From Schizophyllum amplum (Eukaryota; Basidiomycota; Agaricomycetes; Agaricales; Schizophyllaceae), in assembly GCA_007026445.1 (NCBI GenBank), contig VDMD01000052.1, forward strand, positions 62,001 through 126,000: a DNA stretch of 64,000 nucleotides, given 5' to 3'. Positions 23,190-34,689 of the stretch are shown here, in pieces. Within the stretch, counting starts at the first letter, position 1. Each line of letters begins with the position of its first letter. The position numbers and the translations under genes were made by a program. Under the pieces are notes generated by a model, which was given only the letters and a program-made list of their open reading frames with translations, was not told the DNA's origin and searched no databases.

Positions 23190-26100
23190 TCGGTCTTCCG
23201 CTGACTACCTCTCTCAGCCTCTCGACTTCACTTTCATTACCACTCTTCTACTGCTCTCCATCAGTCTTTGCTTCTGAGTTTACTGCTCTACTTGCTCCTC
23301 ATCTCCTTCGCATCACGACCCTTTGCGTCGCCGATAGGCGACTGCGACTACTTTCCGTCCTTGACGATTCCTACCCCGCCCGTCTTCCTTTCGTGTAGTC
23401 GGTATTCTGACTTCGTTGATTTGCTATCCTACTGACATTCATGTACATGTGATGGCCTAACCCTCGCACCTATGGTCGGGAACGATACACACGGCGCACA
23501 GCGCCGCTTTGTATCGTCGGTGAGATTCCAGCTTTCTCATCAGACATCATCACTAACCGTCGGACGCGCAGACAACCCTTACTTTCACGCGACGGTCAGT
23601 CGCATCCGAAATATCAGGTGCGCTCTGCAGCAGTCCTTTCATCTCGTTACTGACTTCGCGGTTTTCCCAGTCAATCGAACAATGTTTTTGCTTGCCCCCT
23701 CGCGTCGGTGCGTTTGTTTACCACGTCCTACGTGAAATGCTAACCGATTCCATTTGGTAAGCCTGCGATTTTGCCCGTTTCAACTCCCCCTTTGAAGCAC
23801 GAGCAGGATTCTTCAAGCATCGCGTTGCGATGTTGAAGCTGTAGCAGGTGCGTGGTAGTCATGTCTACCAATGCTTGTACTAATTCCGCTACAGAGACTC
23901 CTTATCGCGATGCCGCAGCTGCAGCAGGTGCGTGCTACTTTTTCTACTGATGCTTGTACTGATCCAAATATGCAGTGCTGTCCATGTGCTCGTACTAGCG
24001 TCGGGGTTGTTGTACGCGGCGTCGCCGACGCGCAAACATCGCACGTTCGTTTCTGCATGTCCCTCACCCATCTAACGTGGTAGGCAGGTTGCACTGCTTC
24101 GACCTATGCGCGAAGGGCAACATAGTACGGCCGCGCTCCTTGCTGACATGTACGCTCTGTGCACGTCGCCTGTCTTCAGTGACTGATGTGCATATTACCA
24201 GGATTTACTGAGTACGCGCTGAGTCGGCCATTCCCCATGCGCATCACGCCTCTGACGTGCCAGTCACCATACGGCAAGTGGCGAATCCGTTCTCTTCAGA
24301 GCTGTTGCGCCGTTTGACTGACCTGTTGAGCTTTTCTTCCAGTTATGACCATTCGCCTTTCTGCCTGTCCGCGCGGGCATCGGCCGCTCAAGTGACACGC
24401 AATGCCGCTTCGGTTCGTACTCGCGCTATGGTCGTACCGTCGTCATGCTCACTTATACCTCGCTTGCAGATTGCTTTGGCCTGTTGTGACGTCTGTCCGG
24501 CATTTGCTGACCGGCGCGATGCAGGTTTTCATTTACAAAGTCAGAGTAGTATACGTAGTTACCTCGTCCAGTTGCATTCGGGCCCATGGTTGCGCTTTGG
24601 GCGCTCATTCGGACCGGATGAACGCGACCATGCATCAGGCGGACCCGTGGACGCGTCTGCTCAGGGTCAGCTTGGTTGCTTTGTGACCAAGTTTGCGTAT
24701 CGGTACGTGTCGTGGTGCTCGATTTTCTGGAATCCTATTTACTGATCGTTCCCCAGGATACCTTATCAACACCACGCACCGATAGTGCCCCCTCCAGGTT
24801 CGTGCTCGCCCGTATCCTGTTACTGATGGGACTTTGCTGATCAATGTTTGCAGCCCGAATGCCATAGTCACCTTGTACACGCGAATAGGCCGCGTCTACA
24901 TGCATCTCGTAGACGCATGCTCGGTACGTGATTGGTCTATGGAGTTGTTGTAGCCGTGGTCGTGAGAGTAGTCCGGCTAGATGATCGTCCGGGATCGCTA
25001 GCCAGGGGGCCTTGCCAGTACGTGTCGATGTCGTGCTCGTCTCGTCAACTCATGTTCTCTTCAACAGTCAGGATCTGTGCTCGTTCGGCCCCACTCACTG
25101 TCTCATGGTCACGCAGATGTGTTTCCCGTGTACGCGGGATCAGGCCCCGTCCGCGTGCGTCTCTTAGACGAATCAGCAGTTTGGTACGTGCTATTGACTG
25201 TCGATCACGAGGCTCCAGTTCTCATGGAGTTGTCGTAGCCGTGGTCGTCAGATAGAACGGCTACATGAGGGGGCTGCTTGGTACGTGGTCTAACTATCTT
25301 TTGGGGGATCACGTTGCTCATGGAGTTGTCGTAGCCGTGGTCGTAATCTGGTCGTAATTGAACGACAATGAGACGACTGGTCGGCCGGGATCGACGTCGG
25401 GCGACCCGGATGACTGATCGCCCGGGATCGCTGGGATGTTTGGACAGGCCGATCTCATGGTACGTGTCGTCGTTGTGCTCGCCTTTGGTTACTCATTTTC
25501 TCTTTTCAGCAAATAGGACGCTCACCTCATCCGCTGATCAACGCGTGTGACGTGCAGTTTCAGGCCTCGTCCGCGGGCGTCTCTTGCACGAACGGGTACG
25601 TGCTTTGACTATCGAGCGTGATGCCCAGTCGCTCATGGAGTTGTCGTAGCCGTCGTGGTCATCAGAGTAGCGTGGTCGAAATCGCGATGGCTGGTCGCCC
25701 GGGGTCGACTCGGCGAGTGCGGACGTCGACGCCAGTTCCGCGTGATGTCTCTGCGGTAGTATATGTTCGCGGACCTGCCCGTCGTCTCCGTCGTTGTTTA
25801 CCTACGCTACCTCACGACTCTATCGCACGCACCCCCATACAAGTCAGAGGTAGGGTTAGGCGCGAGACGTCACGAACACGGACCTCGTCGCCGAAGGCGA
25901 CGTCACAAGGCCCGTTCGTTCAAGGAGAGATGCGGGAGGCGACGCAGTCACAGTGCAGTCTGCATACGCAGGTACGCCGCGTCAGTGACTCATCCATCGG
26001 GCGAGCTAACCCTAATCCCCAACATCGACGATGGCTTTGACGGAGAGTGGCGGCGTGCGGGATCCAGAGACGACGCTCTCGACGCCGCGAGTATAGGTGT

Positions 26101-26416
26101 GCCGTTGTGTGCAATTGTTTCCGCCCCCCACCCTGGCTGTCGTAACCTTATGCTCCCCCTCCCTCCCTCCGCCGAACGCACTATACTCCCCATCCAAGCT
26201 ATTCTATCATTTCTCAAGTCTTAAATGTTCATTGCAGGCACCAAAGTCTATCATTTTCGGACGCCGCCTGCCCAGCTGGCGTTTGATTTCAGGTCCGTTA
26301 CCGATATTCGTTACGCGCCTTGTTCGCTCATCTCTCCCTAGCAGCCTCATATCGCTCTCGCCGCCGCTCACTCACCGCCTCTTTTCCCTGCCGCGCTGAC
26401 GCGATACGCGATTCTC
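23190..26416 (+). other. Exon/intron-like chain with amplified module, unit 2
   Basis: Same organisation as unit 1. The leader here has several extra ATG words (for example near 23442-23474) absent from other units, which argues against one conserved start codon upstream. The module copies with the GTAGCCGTGGTC core lie near 24943, 25228, 25324 and 25640. Confidence 0.35.
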
Positions 26417-27060
26417 ATGCCTGGGAAACCGGAGGCTGACGCGCGGCAAAGGACTCCCCGGTGAGTGGGTGCATGGCGCGGGGGACGCGGGTGCAGTTGC
26501 ACCTGCGCCATTGGGTAAGCTCTTTTCTCGCTTTTGCACACTCACTCTCGCTGATCTGTCTGCTCTAGAAAAGCGCCCCACGTTACGCGCGAGACAAATG
26601 AGTGTGAGGCCGCACTCGATATTGAGGCCGCTGCGGCCCTTCGTTCGAGTCACCGGGCGTACGTGGAGTCTCGGCGTCAATGCGCGCGCTTTACCATCTG
26701 CGTCCGCGTCTGTGCGAGCAAAGGTGGGCGGTTTCGCGAGTCCTGCGTGCCGGATGACCGACGTACGATTTATTGACAGCCGTGTATGCGCTCCTGATGC
26801 CGGCAGCATCATGCTCATCCACGAGAGCTCACGAGTATGCGCGAGGGAAGCGCGCTGATAGCGCGTGAGGCGTGATGTCAGCGCCCTTGACGCGTTCCCA
26901 GTTGACAGCGAGGTTTATCAGGTGAGTACAGAGCCACCTCCAATGACCGTACTTGCCCTTCCTTTCGCCATCTTCGCGATACGGGCGCACAAAACAACTG
27001 ATTCAACTCGACCAGGATGTACGAGCAGGTCGAGCTTGCGTGCGGGAGGGGATGTGCTGA
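26417..27060 (+). CDS. Unrecognised short protein, plus-strand candidate gene, unit 2 (115 aa model)
   Basis: Exons 26417-26460, 26497-26514, 26569-26711, 26780-26864, 26909-26921, 27016-27060. The third exon lacks one GAG codon (VESRR for VEESRR), an in-frame change. The following intron carries extra sequence (GAGCAAAGGTGGG), a non-triplet change, which fits its status as intron. The intron between exons 4 and 5 is 44 bp instead of 48. The model ends in a TGA after VREGMC. The function is unknown. Confidence 0.35.
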
Positions 27061-27207
27061 GGAGGGGGGCGAGGGGGTGGCGCGACTCCATGTGCGAGTG
27101 CGAGGTATACTGACCGTGCACGTAGGACAGACGCGCCGCTAACGCCCTTATCCCCACAACGTTGCTTTGGTGATTACTGCACATTCACGGTCTGACCTCA
27201 TGCGCTA

Positions 27208-27482
27208 AGCGCCCCCCTCTCGTTCTCCCCTCTCGTCTCCCCCTCCGCCCTCTCATCCTCTTCCCGTCACCTCTCTCGTCCTCCCTCTCGTCCACCCTTC
27301 CCCCAGCTCTCGTGCCCCCCTCTCGTTTCCCCTATCGTCCCCCTCCACCCTGTTCATCATCCCCTTCTCCCTTCTCGTCCCTCCCTCTCGCCCTCTGCTC
27401 TCGTCCCCCCCTCTCGCCTCCCCCTCTCGTTCCCCAACTCCCTCCCTCCCTCCCTCCCCCTCGTCCCGTTATCCCCCGGACC
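27208..27482. repeat. Pyrimidine-rich tract, unit 2
   Basis: C/T tract as in unit 1 but about 55 bp shorter. Different CCCCTCTCGT blocks are lost or gained, consistent with slippage. Confidence 0.8.
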
Positions 27483-27535
27483 CCGTGGATTTGCTACATA
27501 AACTACACTAGCTGGACTTCTTGTTATCGCATTGC

Positions 27536-27600
27536 GAAGGGGGGAGGGGGGAGGGGGGAGGGTCGAGAGGGGGAGGGCGAGGGGGGGACGAGGGGGACAA
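27536..27600. repeat. Purine-rich (G-run) tract, unit 2
   Basis: GGGGGAGGGGGG runs with one more GGGGAGG block than unit 1. Confidence 0.75.
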
Positions 27601-27796
27601 GAGTGAGAGTTTGACTCAAGCGAGTTAGCGTGCGTCGTCCTCTTTCACAAAGGCTGGCGCGTCGTCTTCTCAAAAGGCTGGGCCTCGGCTTTCGTATTTC
27701 CATGCTCATCATTGTATCAAGTAGCATTCGTGAATAATACAAAGTCCAGACTATGCAGCGGGAGATAATGTACATATGCAAAGTCAAACGTCCACC

Positions 27797-30601
27797 TCAC
27801 ATCACCGTACAGTCACTCATGGGACACCACCACGAGGGACCCGCCTGCCCCGACATCTCCGCCGTCTTAATAGGTCCTCCCTTCCGTCGCACCTCGATCC
27901 GTACCTCCTTCTCGCCCTTGTCCTCTGCTCCCTCGTCGTCTGGTGCATCATACCACCAGCGTAGCGTCTGCCCCTCCACCGACCACCGGCCCTCGCTGAC
28001 CACAACGTCGACGTCCACGAGACCGTCCTCCGACAGCAGCGCAGTCAGCTCAGTGCCCGTGAGCGAACTTCGAGAACTGCGCTTCGACAACGAAGGCGTC
28101 GACTGCTTGCTCGGCTGCAAGTCTATGGCGGCAGAGGGCGCCAGCTCGGGCAACGTCGGCGCGACAGTGGAAATCGCCGACTGAGGCTCGCTGTCCTGCG
28201 CACCCTCCCCCTGCGCGCCCGTCTCATCCCCCTGCGTACTCGCACTCCCCGCCTTCGCCATCTGCCCATGTCCGATCACCGTCGACGCATTCCGCGAGTC
28301 CGCCGGATACCCGCCCGACGCCGCCTCCACCCACCGCTGCGCCGCATAATGCACAAGCGGGAGGTAGATCTCCGTCGCCACATCCTCCTGCGTCGGCCGA
28401 TCCTCCGCCCGGACGCTGACCACCACCTTCAGCTCCGCCTTCCCGATATCAAAGTCGATGCTCGTCGCCCGGCCGACAACCTTCTCCGGGTACGGCCGCG
28501 CAAACGCACGCACCGCGCGCGCGCCGTCGGTGAGGAAGGTATACGGATTCGCCCGCCACGCGGCTGCCGACGTGCGCGCGTCCGCACCCGCGCCCAGCGT
28601 CGCCAGCGTCATGCTGGACGCCGCGCGTGGCGCTAGTGGGCGTGGTAGAGACTCGCCCGACGGGCCCACTATCTTCCCGTACCCCGTCCCGTTATCCGCG
28701 CCCTTCAGGTCGTCCTCGCTCCACAGGCTGAGGTCCTCCATGTTCCATCCGTCGCCCCAGTCATGGCACGCGTCCGCGCAGTAGGTCCAGATGGTGTAGT
28801 TGAGGCCGTTCGGGCCATCCGCGGCGTTCATGCTCGCATCCAGCGCGCGCTCCTGCCGCGAGTAGTCGCCCTTGTACTTCCCGCCGTCTGTCCAGCCGTA
28901 CGCGCGCTTGCCATCCATGTCGAACGGTGTTCCGATCTCGCCAATGAGCGTCGGATACGCGTCGCCGATGATCTTCGCGTCCTCCTTGAGCATCCCAAGC
29001 TGCTCGCGAAGCGACTTGCGGATCGCGCCTTCGCCGATCTTCACAGCTTGCAGCATGTTCGAGTACTTGCCGCGTAGCAGGCCGAGCGCGTCCGCGTTGA
29101 ACCAATTCCAATGCCGCGTCACCAGCGTCAAGCCGTCATAGTAGTGCCCGGAGTACGCCGCGCGCCCCTTGAGGTCGGCTTCCTCCACTTCGGGTGGTTC
29201 TGCGAAAACCGGCGGCTGGACGAACAGAATGGCCTCGGGGTGCGCTTGTCGTATGCGCTGCGCGAATGTGCGGAAGTGCGGCCGCCAGTAGTCGGCCACA
29301 AACTCGACGGCTTCGCCAGTGCCCGGCACGGCCGCGAAGTAGTCTGGCCGCAGCATGAACCCGCTCTCTACGTCCCAGACACCGTGCTGCGCCCAGGGGC
29401 ACATTCCGAGCGCCCAGCCAGGATCGCGCCGCCAGCCCCAACGCGGATGCACGCCGTCAGGCTCTGTCGAGGGGTCCGCCCACAGCACCGTGCCCTTGGG
29501 GTCGACGGTGACGGTGCCGTCCTTGCTTGGTCCAAAGGTGCCAAAGGTCCAGTGCTCGACGGTCTGCGGCTGACCCATCCCAAGGCGCATGCTCTGTGCG
29601 GGTGTCGGGTAAGTGCCCTTCTTGAACGTGGATCCTTGCTTGTCGGGGTTGGCGTTGAGGTCCGCCCAGCCGCAGAGGCCCTCAAACGGCTCGTTCATAC
29701 TGTCCCAGCCGACGATGCACTCGTCAGCGAGGTCTCCGGCTTCCCTGATGCGATCGGCCAGCGCACCCATCGCGGCGATATAGTGCGACTGCAGCCAGTC
29801 CTGGATGTTCTGTCCGTCGATGATGCACCGCGGTGCAAAGTCGCGGCCGGCAAAGAAGAGGGTGAAGACAGTCTGAGAGAATAATTTGCCGTAGTTGGTG
29901 GACCAGATCATGGCGGGGAGGGATGCGGGGTCGGCGGCGGCGGGGTCAGGATACTGGGCGTGAACGATGGCAGCCTGGGTAGCGTGTATAGCTTGCGGGT
30001 TGACGCCGATAGCGGGTAATGTCCAATAAGGGGCGCCTGAGCCGCCAGAGAAGCGGGACCACTGATTGGTTTGGTAAGTACGCATGCCCTCGGAGCACAA
30101 GACTACGACGCACCACATCCTGGTGCGGGTCCATGAAGATCTTGAATCCATGTTCCTTGCACTTGCGCAGCACACGAACAGTGTATTCCAAGAACTCCTC
30201 GTCGTACTTCCCGCTGTTTATACCATGAGCATTCAGGTTCAAATAGAGCACCGCATCAAGACTCACGGTCCTTCATGCTCGATTGCCTCCCACGTCACCG
30301 GGAAGCGCAGCATGTTGAATCCCCACCCCCTTAACCTCGCGAGGTGCACGTCGGCACTTCCATCGTCAATATTGAGCGGTCTGCCGACGAAGCTCAAGCC
30401 GCCACGCTCGCCGGCCTCCCAGAAGTCGTCGAGGATGTATGATGGCTGGGCGAGTGGTGCTTTTGAAGAGCCAGAGAGGTTGACGCCGCGGAGGAGTAGT
30501 GTGCGGCCATGCGCATCAGCGAACGAGGCATCGACGGTGTGAATGAGGTGCGGCGGGGCAGGCGCGCCGGTGGCGGGTGATGTTGTCGGGATGCGGGGCA
30601 T
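27797..30601 (-). CDS. GH5 sterylglucosidase/glucosylceramidase-like enzyme, copy 3 (899 aa)
   Basis: Exons 30601-30267, 30213-30114, 30061-27797. The frame is intact with both catalytic glutamates. The C-terminus has the longer acidic loop (DDEGAEDKG) and tail KTAEMSGQ, as in copy 1, whereas exons 1-2 and both introns have the same sequence as copy 2. The copy is thus a recombinant between copy 1-like and copy 2-like parents, with the switch inside exon 3. Expected to be functional. Confidence 0.9.
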
Positions 30602-31165
30602 GAAGGGCGTTGCGGTCGCGGTCGTCGCGAGGCGGGTGGCTGTCGCTCGTAAACTGTGTGTCCCCCTTCGTAGTCGTTCAGCGTGCGCCGCCTGTGCTCG
30701 CAGAGTCTGAAGAATGACGGTGCGGACGTGCGGGAGTCGTACCACTGCGATAAACGTGATCGAGGGGCGTATGGGTGTACATGACTGGTGTCGTCGCTGC
30801 TCGCTTCAAGCCGAGCGCTGAGTCCTGACGCCTGACGCGGACGCCTGACGCCACATGGGCGGGTCGGGCCATCCGAGCCGGCGGCAGTGGCGGGACGCGG
30901 TGGCGCGACGGAACAGTTTCGTCGGATGTTTGCACCTCTAGGGTGCTGGTAAATTCTTTTCCTTTTACGGCGAAATTGTGAGAAGCGACATGACAGACCT
31001 CTGTGCTCTCGAAAATGTCGGCTTCGCGCGCTCGCCCGTTTCGCGTCCTCGGATAATTTCCCCCACGCGCCGCCCCCCGCCTCCGGCCCCCCTCCCGCTT
31101 CCTCTCCCCTCCGATACGCGCTCCCTCCCCTGCTATCGACGCGTCTCTCCCGTGGTAATATTTCT

Positions 31166-31177
31166 CGGCAATTGCCG
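31166..31177. promoter_or_regulatory. 12-bp palindrome upstream of GH5 copy 3
   Basis: CGGCAATTGCCG in the conserved upstream region. Confidence 0.35.
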
Positions 31178-31699
31178 GTGCCACCCTAAACTCGCGGGGG
31201 GAGGCTAATCATGTGGGGGAGCAGACTCTGAAAATTCGAGAGCTCAAAGTCTCTTCTCAGACTATTGTCAAGGCTCAAAACTGTCTATTGCATCAATCTA
31301 CTCTACTCATCATATGTGGCAACTCATACTCTACTCATTGAGGTTGCTGAAGCTGACGAGTCAAGACCAGCAGCAAGCACTTGCCAAACGAGCTTCACAG
31401 CCAGTCAGCTCCCAAGCCGAAGGACCTCAGGAAGCGCAGAAGGTAGTGTCGATTGACTCGAGAAAATGCAAAATAGCGGCGACGCGGAGAGAAGCACTTT
31501 GTTGGGAGGCGGGACAGCAACGTGAACGGGCTCGAGGACAAGTCGATGGTCCCGTGGGGCGGTGCACGAATCGTCTACTGCGATGCCGAGCGTTGGCAAC
31601 ATCAAAAAGCTGGAGATACAGTCAGCGGGAACGGGCATGGATCGCGAGATATGCGACGTACCACAGAGCCCTCGACGGCAAAGCTATGCTTAAGGCGCG

Positions 31700-32640
31700 A
31701 GGGCGCAGATCGTCTGTCGAGGTTGCTGAGAGCGCGGAGGGGTGGGCCCGTCGTGAGCTGCTGAATGGGCCCGTCGTGAGTTGCTGAAGGCGACAAAGGA
31801 CCTCTTGATGGGTTCAAATACGACGAAGGACCTCTTGACGGGCTTGAAGGCGACGGGGGACGTGACTGGGGGTAGAAGGCGGTCTCGGGGTTGATGAAGG
31901 TGTGCTTGAGGGTAATCAAGGCGGGCTTGACGGTTTACAGGTGGGCTTGAGGGTAATCAAGGCGGGCTTGACGGTTTACAGGCGATCTTGATGGTTTAAA
32001 GGCGACGAAGGACGTCTGACGGGTTTAAAGGCGAGGAACGACGCCACTGGAGGTAGCAGGCGGTCGTGAGGTTCCCAAATGCGACCTTCAGGTTGCTGAA
32101 CGCGACGATGAGTTTGAGGGCGTCCCGGAAGTCGCTTGAAGCGTGTCCGTGGTGAGGGTTGCTGAATGCGACGGAGGACGACTGGCGGGTTTGAGGGTGT
32201 TCTTGAATTCGTTAGCGACGGCGCGTGTTGAGGTCGCCGAGGGAGAGTTTACGAACGCGCGAACAGAGTCAGCGAGCACGCTAAATAAGAGCCAACGAGC
32301 ACGCAAATGAGCGTTCGCGAACACGCAAATGAGCGTTCGCGAACACGCAAAGGAGCGTTCGCGAACACGCAAAGGAGCCTTCGCGAACACGCTAAAGAAG
32401 AGTCAGGAAACACGCATCGTAGAAGTTCAAGAAGCGTTGATGCAACACTCACTTGAACCCGTGTCTTGAGGCCGATTGACGTGTACTCGAAGCCGCCAGA
32501 TACGAATCTTGAGGTTGCTGAACGCGACAAAGGGCAGTCGTGAGCGCGTCTTGAAGTTGCTGAACGCGACGAGGATCGCGTGGTCGAGAAGCGCGGATGG
32601 ACGCTGAACCGAGGGAGCAGAGGGTAGAGGCGGAAGAGGA
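31700..32640. repeat. Minisatellite-like spacer, unit 3 (type A)
   Basis: A 46-bp direct duplication (TGGGCTTGAGGGTAATCAAG... at about 31900-31985) is present here and in unit 4 only. The 22-bp CGTTCGCGAACACGCAAA elements at 32295-32390 follow. Confidence 0.7.
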
Positions 32641-34534
32641 CGGCGGCGACGGCGGCGACGGCGAGAGGAAGATGTAGAGCACGGCGAGAGGTAGACGCAT
32701 AGCGCGAGATGGAGTCAAGGAGGGAGAAGGTAAGAGACAGGGTCCTCGGTGACCGGCCCATCGGAGTAGGAAAAACAAAATAAGTAACGTACAGCGTGCA
32801 AACAACAAACAAATCAGCCCCACCACGCCGATCACATTTTCGACCCTGTGCGGGGTAAGTAGGCATGCGGCGCCTAACGCGCCGCCAGCATGCCAGCTTT
32901 GAAGGGGGAAAGGGCGACGGGACAAGCAACGATGTGCAGAATCCTCAACCATCGTTCGCCCTCAAACCCGCGTCAGGTCAGACGAAAAGTCGCCGGGGGC
33001 TTCAATAGAGTCGTATCGAAGGGAAATGGCCTAATGAGCAAGGGCGCTGTCGTGCGCCACACCGAGAAGCGCGCAGAGGCCAAGGTCCAAGAGAGAATCC
33101 AAAGTCGCGGCAGACTCGGACCGAGCGGCCGATCGCACCTTGTCCTCATCCATCTTGTTCGGACGCGGCGAAGAAGAGAGAATGCGAATACCGGCAGCGC
33201 GCTGAGGAGCCCGTGAAGTACCCATCGGGAGGAAATCGTGCGGAGGGGACGAGGGACGAAGGCGCGATGAGGGGGAGGTCGGTGTGATCGGAGAGAGGAT
33301 GCGGGGAATCCAAGCAGGGACTGTCGCCAGGTGAGGGACTCGGGGGGCGTGAATGTAGAGGCGACGCCGAGTTGAACGCCAATATGCATAGAACGCACAG
33401 AATACGCGCGAATCGCTCGAATACTGCATTGCGTCGGCTCAAAGTCAGACGCGGTCAGCAGCGTTAAGCGCCGAGATGAAGGATCAACGGGTGCGTGCTC
33501 CTCTGCCGCTGCTAACACCCCACATTGACCACTCCCATCTCTAGGAGACTGTGATAGCACCGTATGAACATTCTAGCACCCCAGAAATACCTTCCCCTCA
33601 CGATCGGCGCTCTACGAGCTCGCGACCTTGGTCTTGTTCCTCTACGCTCCCCCACCCCGTCCCGCCCTCGCCCCCAATACATCTTTAAGCGCCATAGTGA
33701 TAGAACTACACCCTACGACATAGCTACTACGATTATCACAGTACCCGCACAAGGTGAATGCACGCCTCATCCAATGTTCCACCTTCCCCGCGCCATATTG
33801 ACACCGCCTAGCGTCAGCTCCACTCTCGGAGATCAACCTCCGAGGCCGGAAGTTTAGCCGGGGCGCGCGGCGTCAAGCGATAGCCCGTCGAATGAGCTGC
33901 TGTGCGGGCGAGCGCTGACGCGCTCATCGCGTATCCTGCCCAGTTCACCGCCAGACCACGGGGAACGACCACAGCGTATAGCTCACACCCCCGGACCGAT
34001 ATCCGAGGACGCGCGAGCGAGGGGGACAGGCCCGCCTGTCGTTTCCTTGAAGGCCTTCCAAATGGGGTCACTCGCGAGCCACGCGACGGTTCGACTTCAA
34101 CGCGCCCGGTCTCCCAAAATTCCAGCCCTCCCTCTGCCCTCGCTCACGCTTGGATGCTGACTCGACGATGTTTCAGTGCGTAATCTCGTCGTATTTGCGC
34201 AATTTTGGAGCTGATGCATGCAGGGAAGATGCGAAAAGAGCGCCGGGCGCATTTGCGCGCCACCGAAAAACTTGGACGACTCGCCGCCGCTCTCTGCAGC
34301 TCAGCGTGACACGTCACGCGTTACTTGCTTTCTGGACGTCCCCGCGACGTCGTACTGCAGTAGTAGAGCGGGATGTGCGTTGCAGACGAGCAGGAGAGCT
34401 TGTACATGCCGTGCGCATCCCCGGCCCCGAAACTTCCACCCAGAATTCGCGCGTACGTGAGTCCGATCACTGGGAGTGGAGCTGACGTACTGACATTTGA
34501 TATCAGAAGTTTCGGGGTGCAGCGCGCTCAGGGT
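32641..34534. other. Conserved spacer without a supportable gene, unit 3
   Basis: As in unit 1. The hairpin is at 32862-32894. A 6-bp deletion near 32905 (shared with unit 4) and loss of CTGCAGGC near 34038 distinguish it. Confidence 0.4.
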
Positions 34535-34662
34535 GAGGAAGGTTTGCGCGGAGAGACGCCGTTAGGCGTGTCCCCCAAACTTCCTCCGACGCTGCGGGTC
34601 TCGGGCGTCTCCGTCTGCATTACGAAAGGCCGTGGAGTGTCGGATGGGCCGGAAGGTATAAA
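34535..34662 (+). promoter_or_regulatory. Inverted repeat plus TATA box, unit 3
   Basis: Inverted repeat at 34535-34586 and TATAAA at 34657-34662. The TATA flank reads AAGTCGGGAC instead of AAGCCTGGGC. Confidence 0.5.
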
Positions 34663-34689
34663 GTCGGGACGAGGATCCTGGCTTCGACA

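Larger units (their letters stand above)
16243..27771. repeat. Tandem segmental duplication, unit 2
   Basis: Second full unit. The upstream spacer is type B (GGCGACAAGGAGTCAG at about 19803), unlike units 1, 3 and 4. Its GH5 5' half is the same as in unit 3, whereas the GH5 3' end differs from unit 3, showing mosaic descent. Confidence 0.93.
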
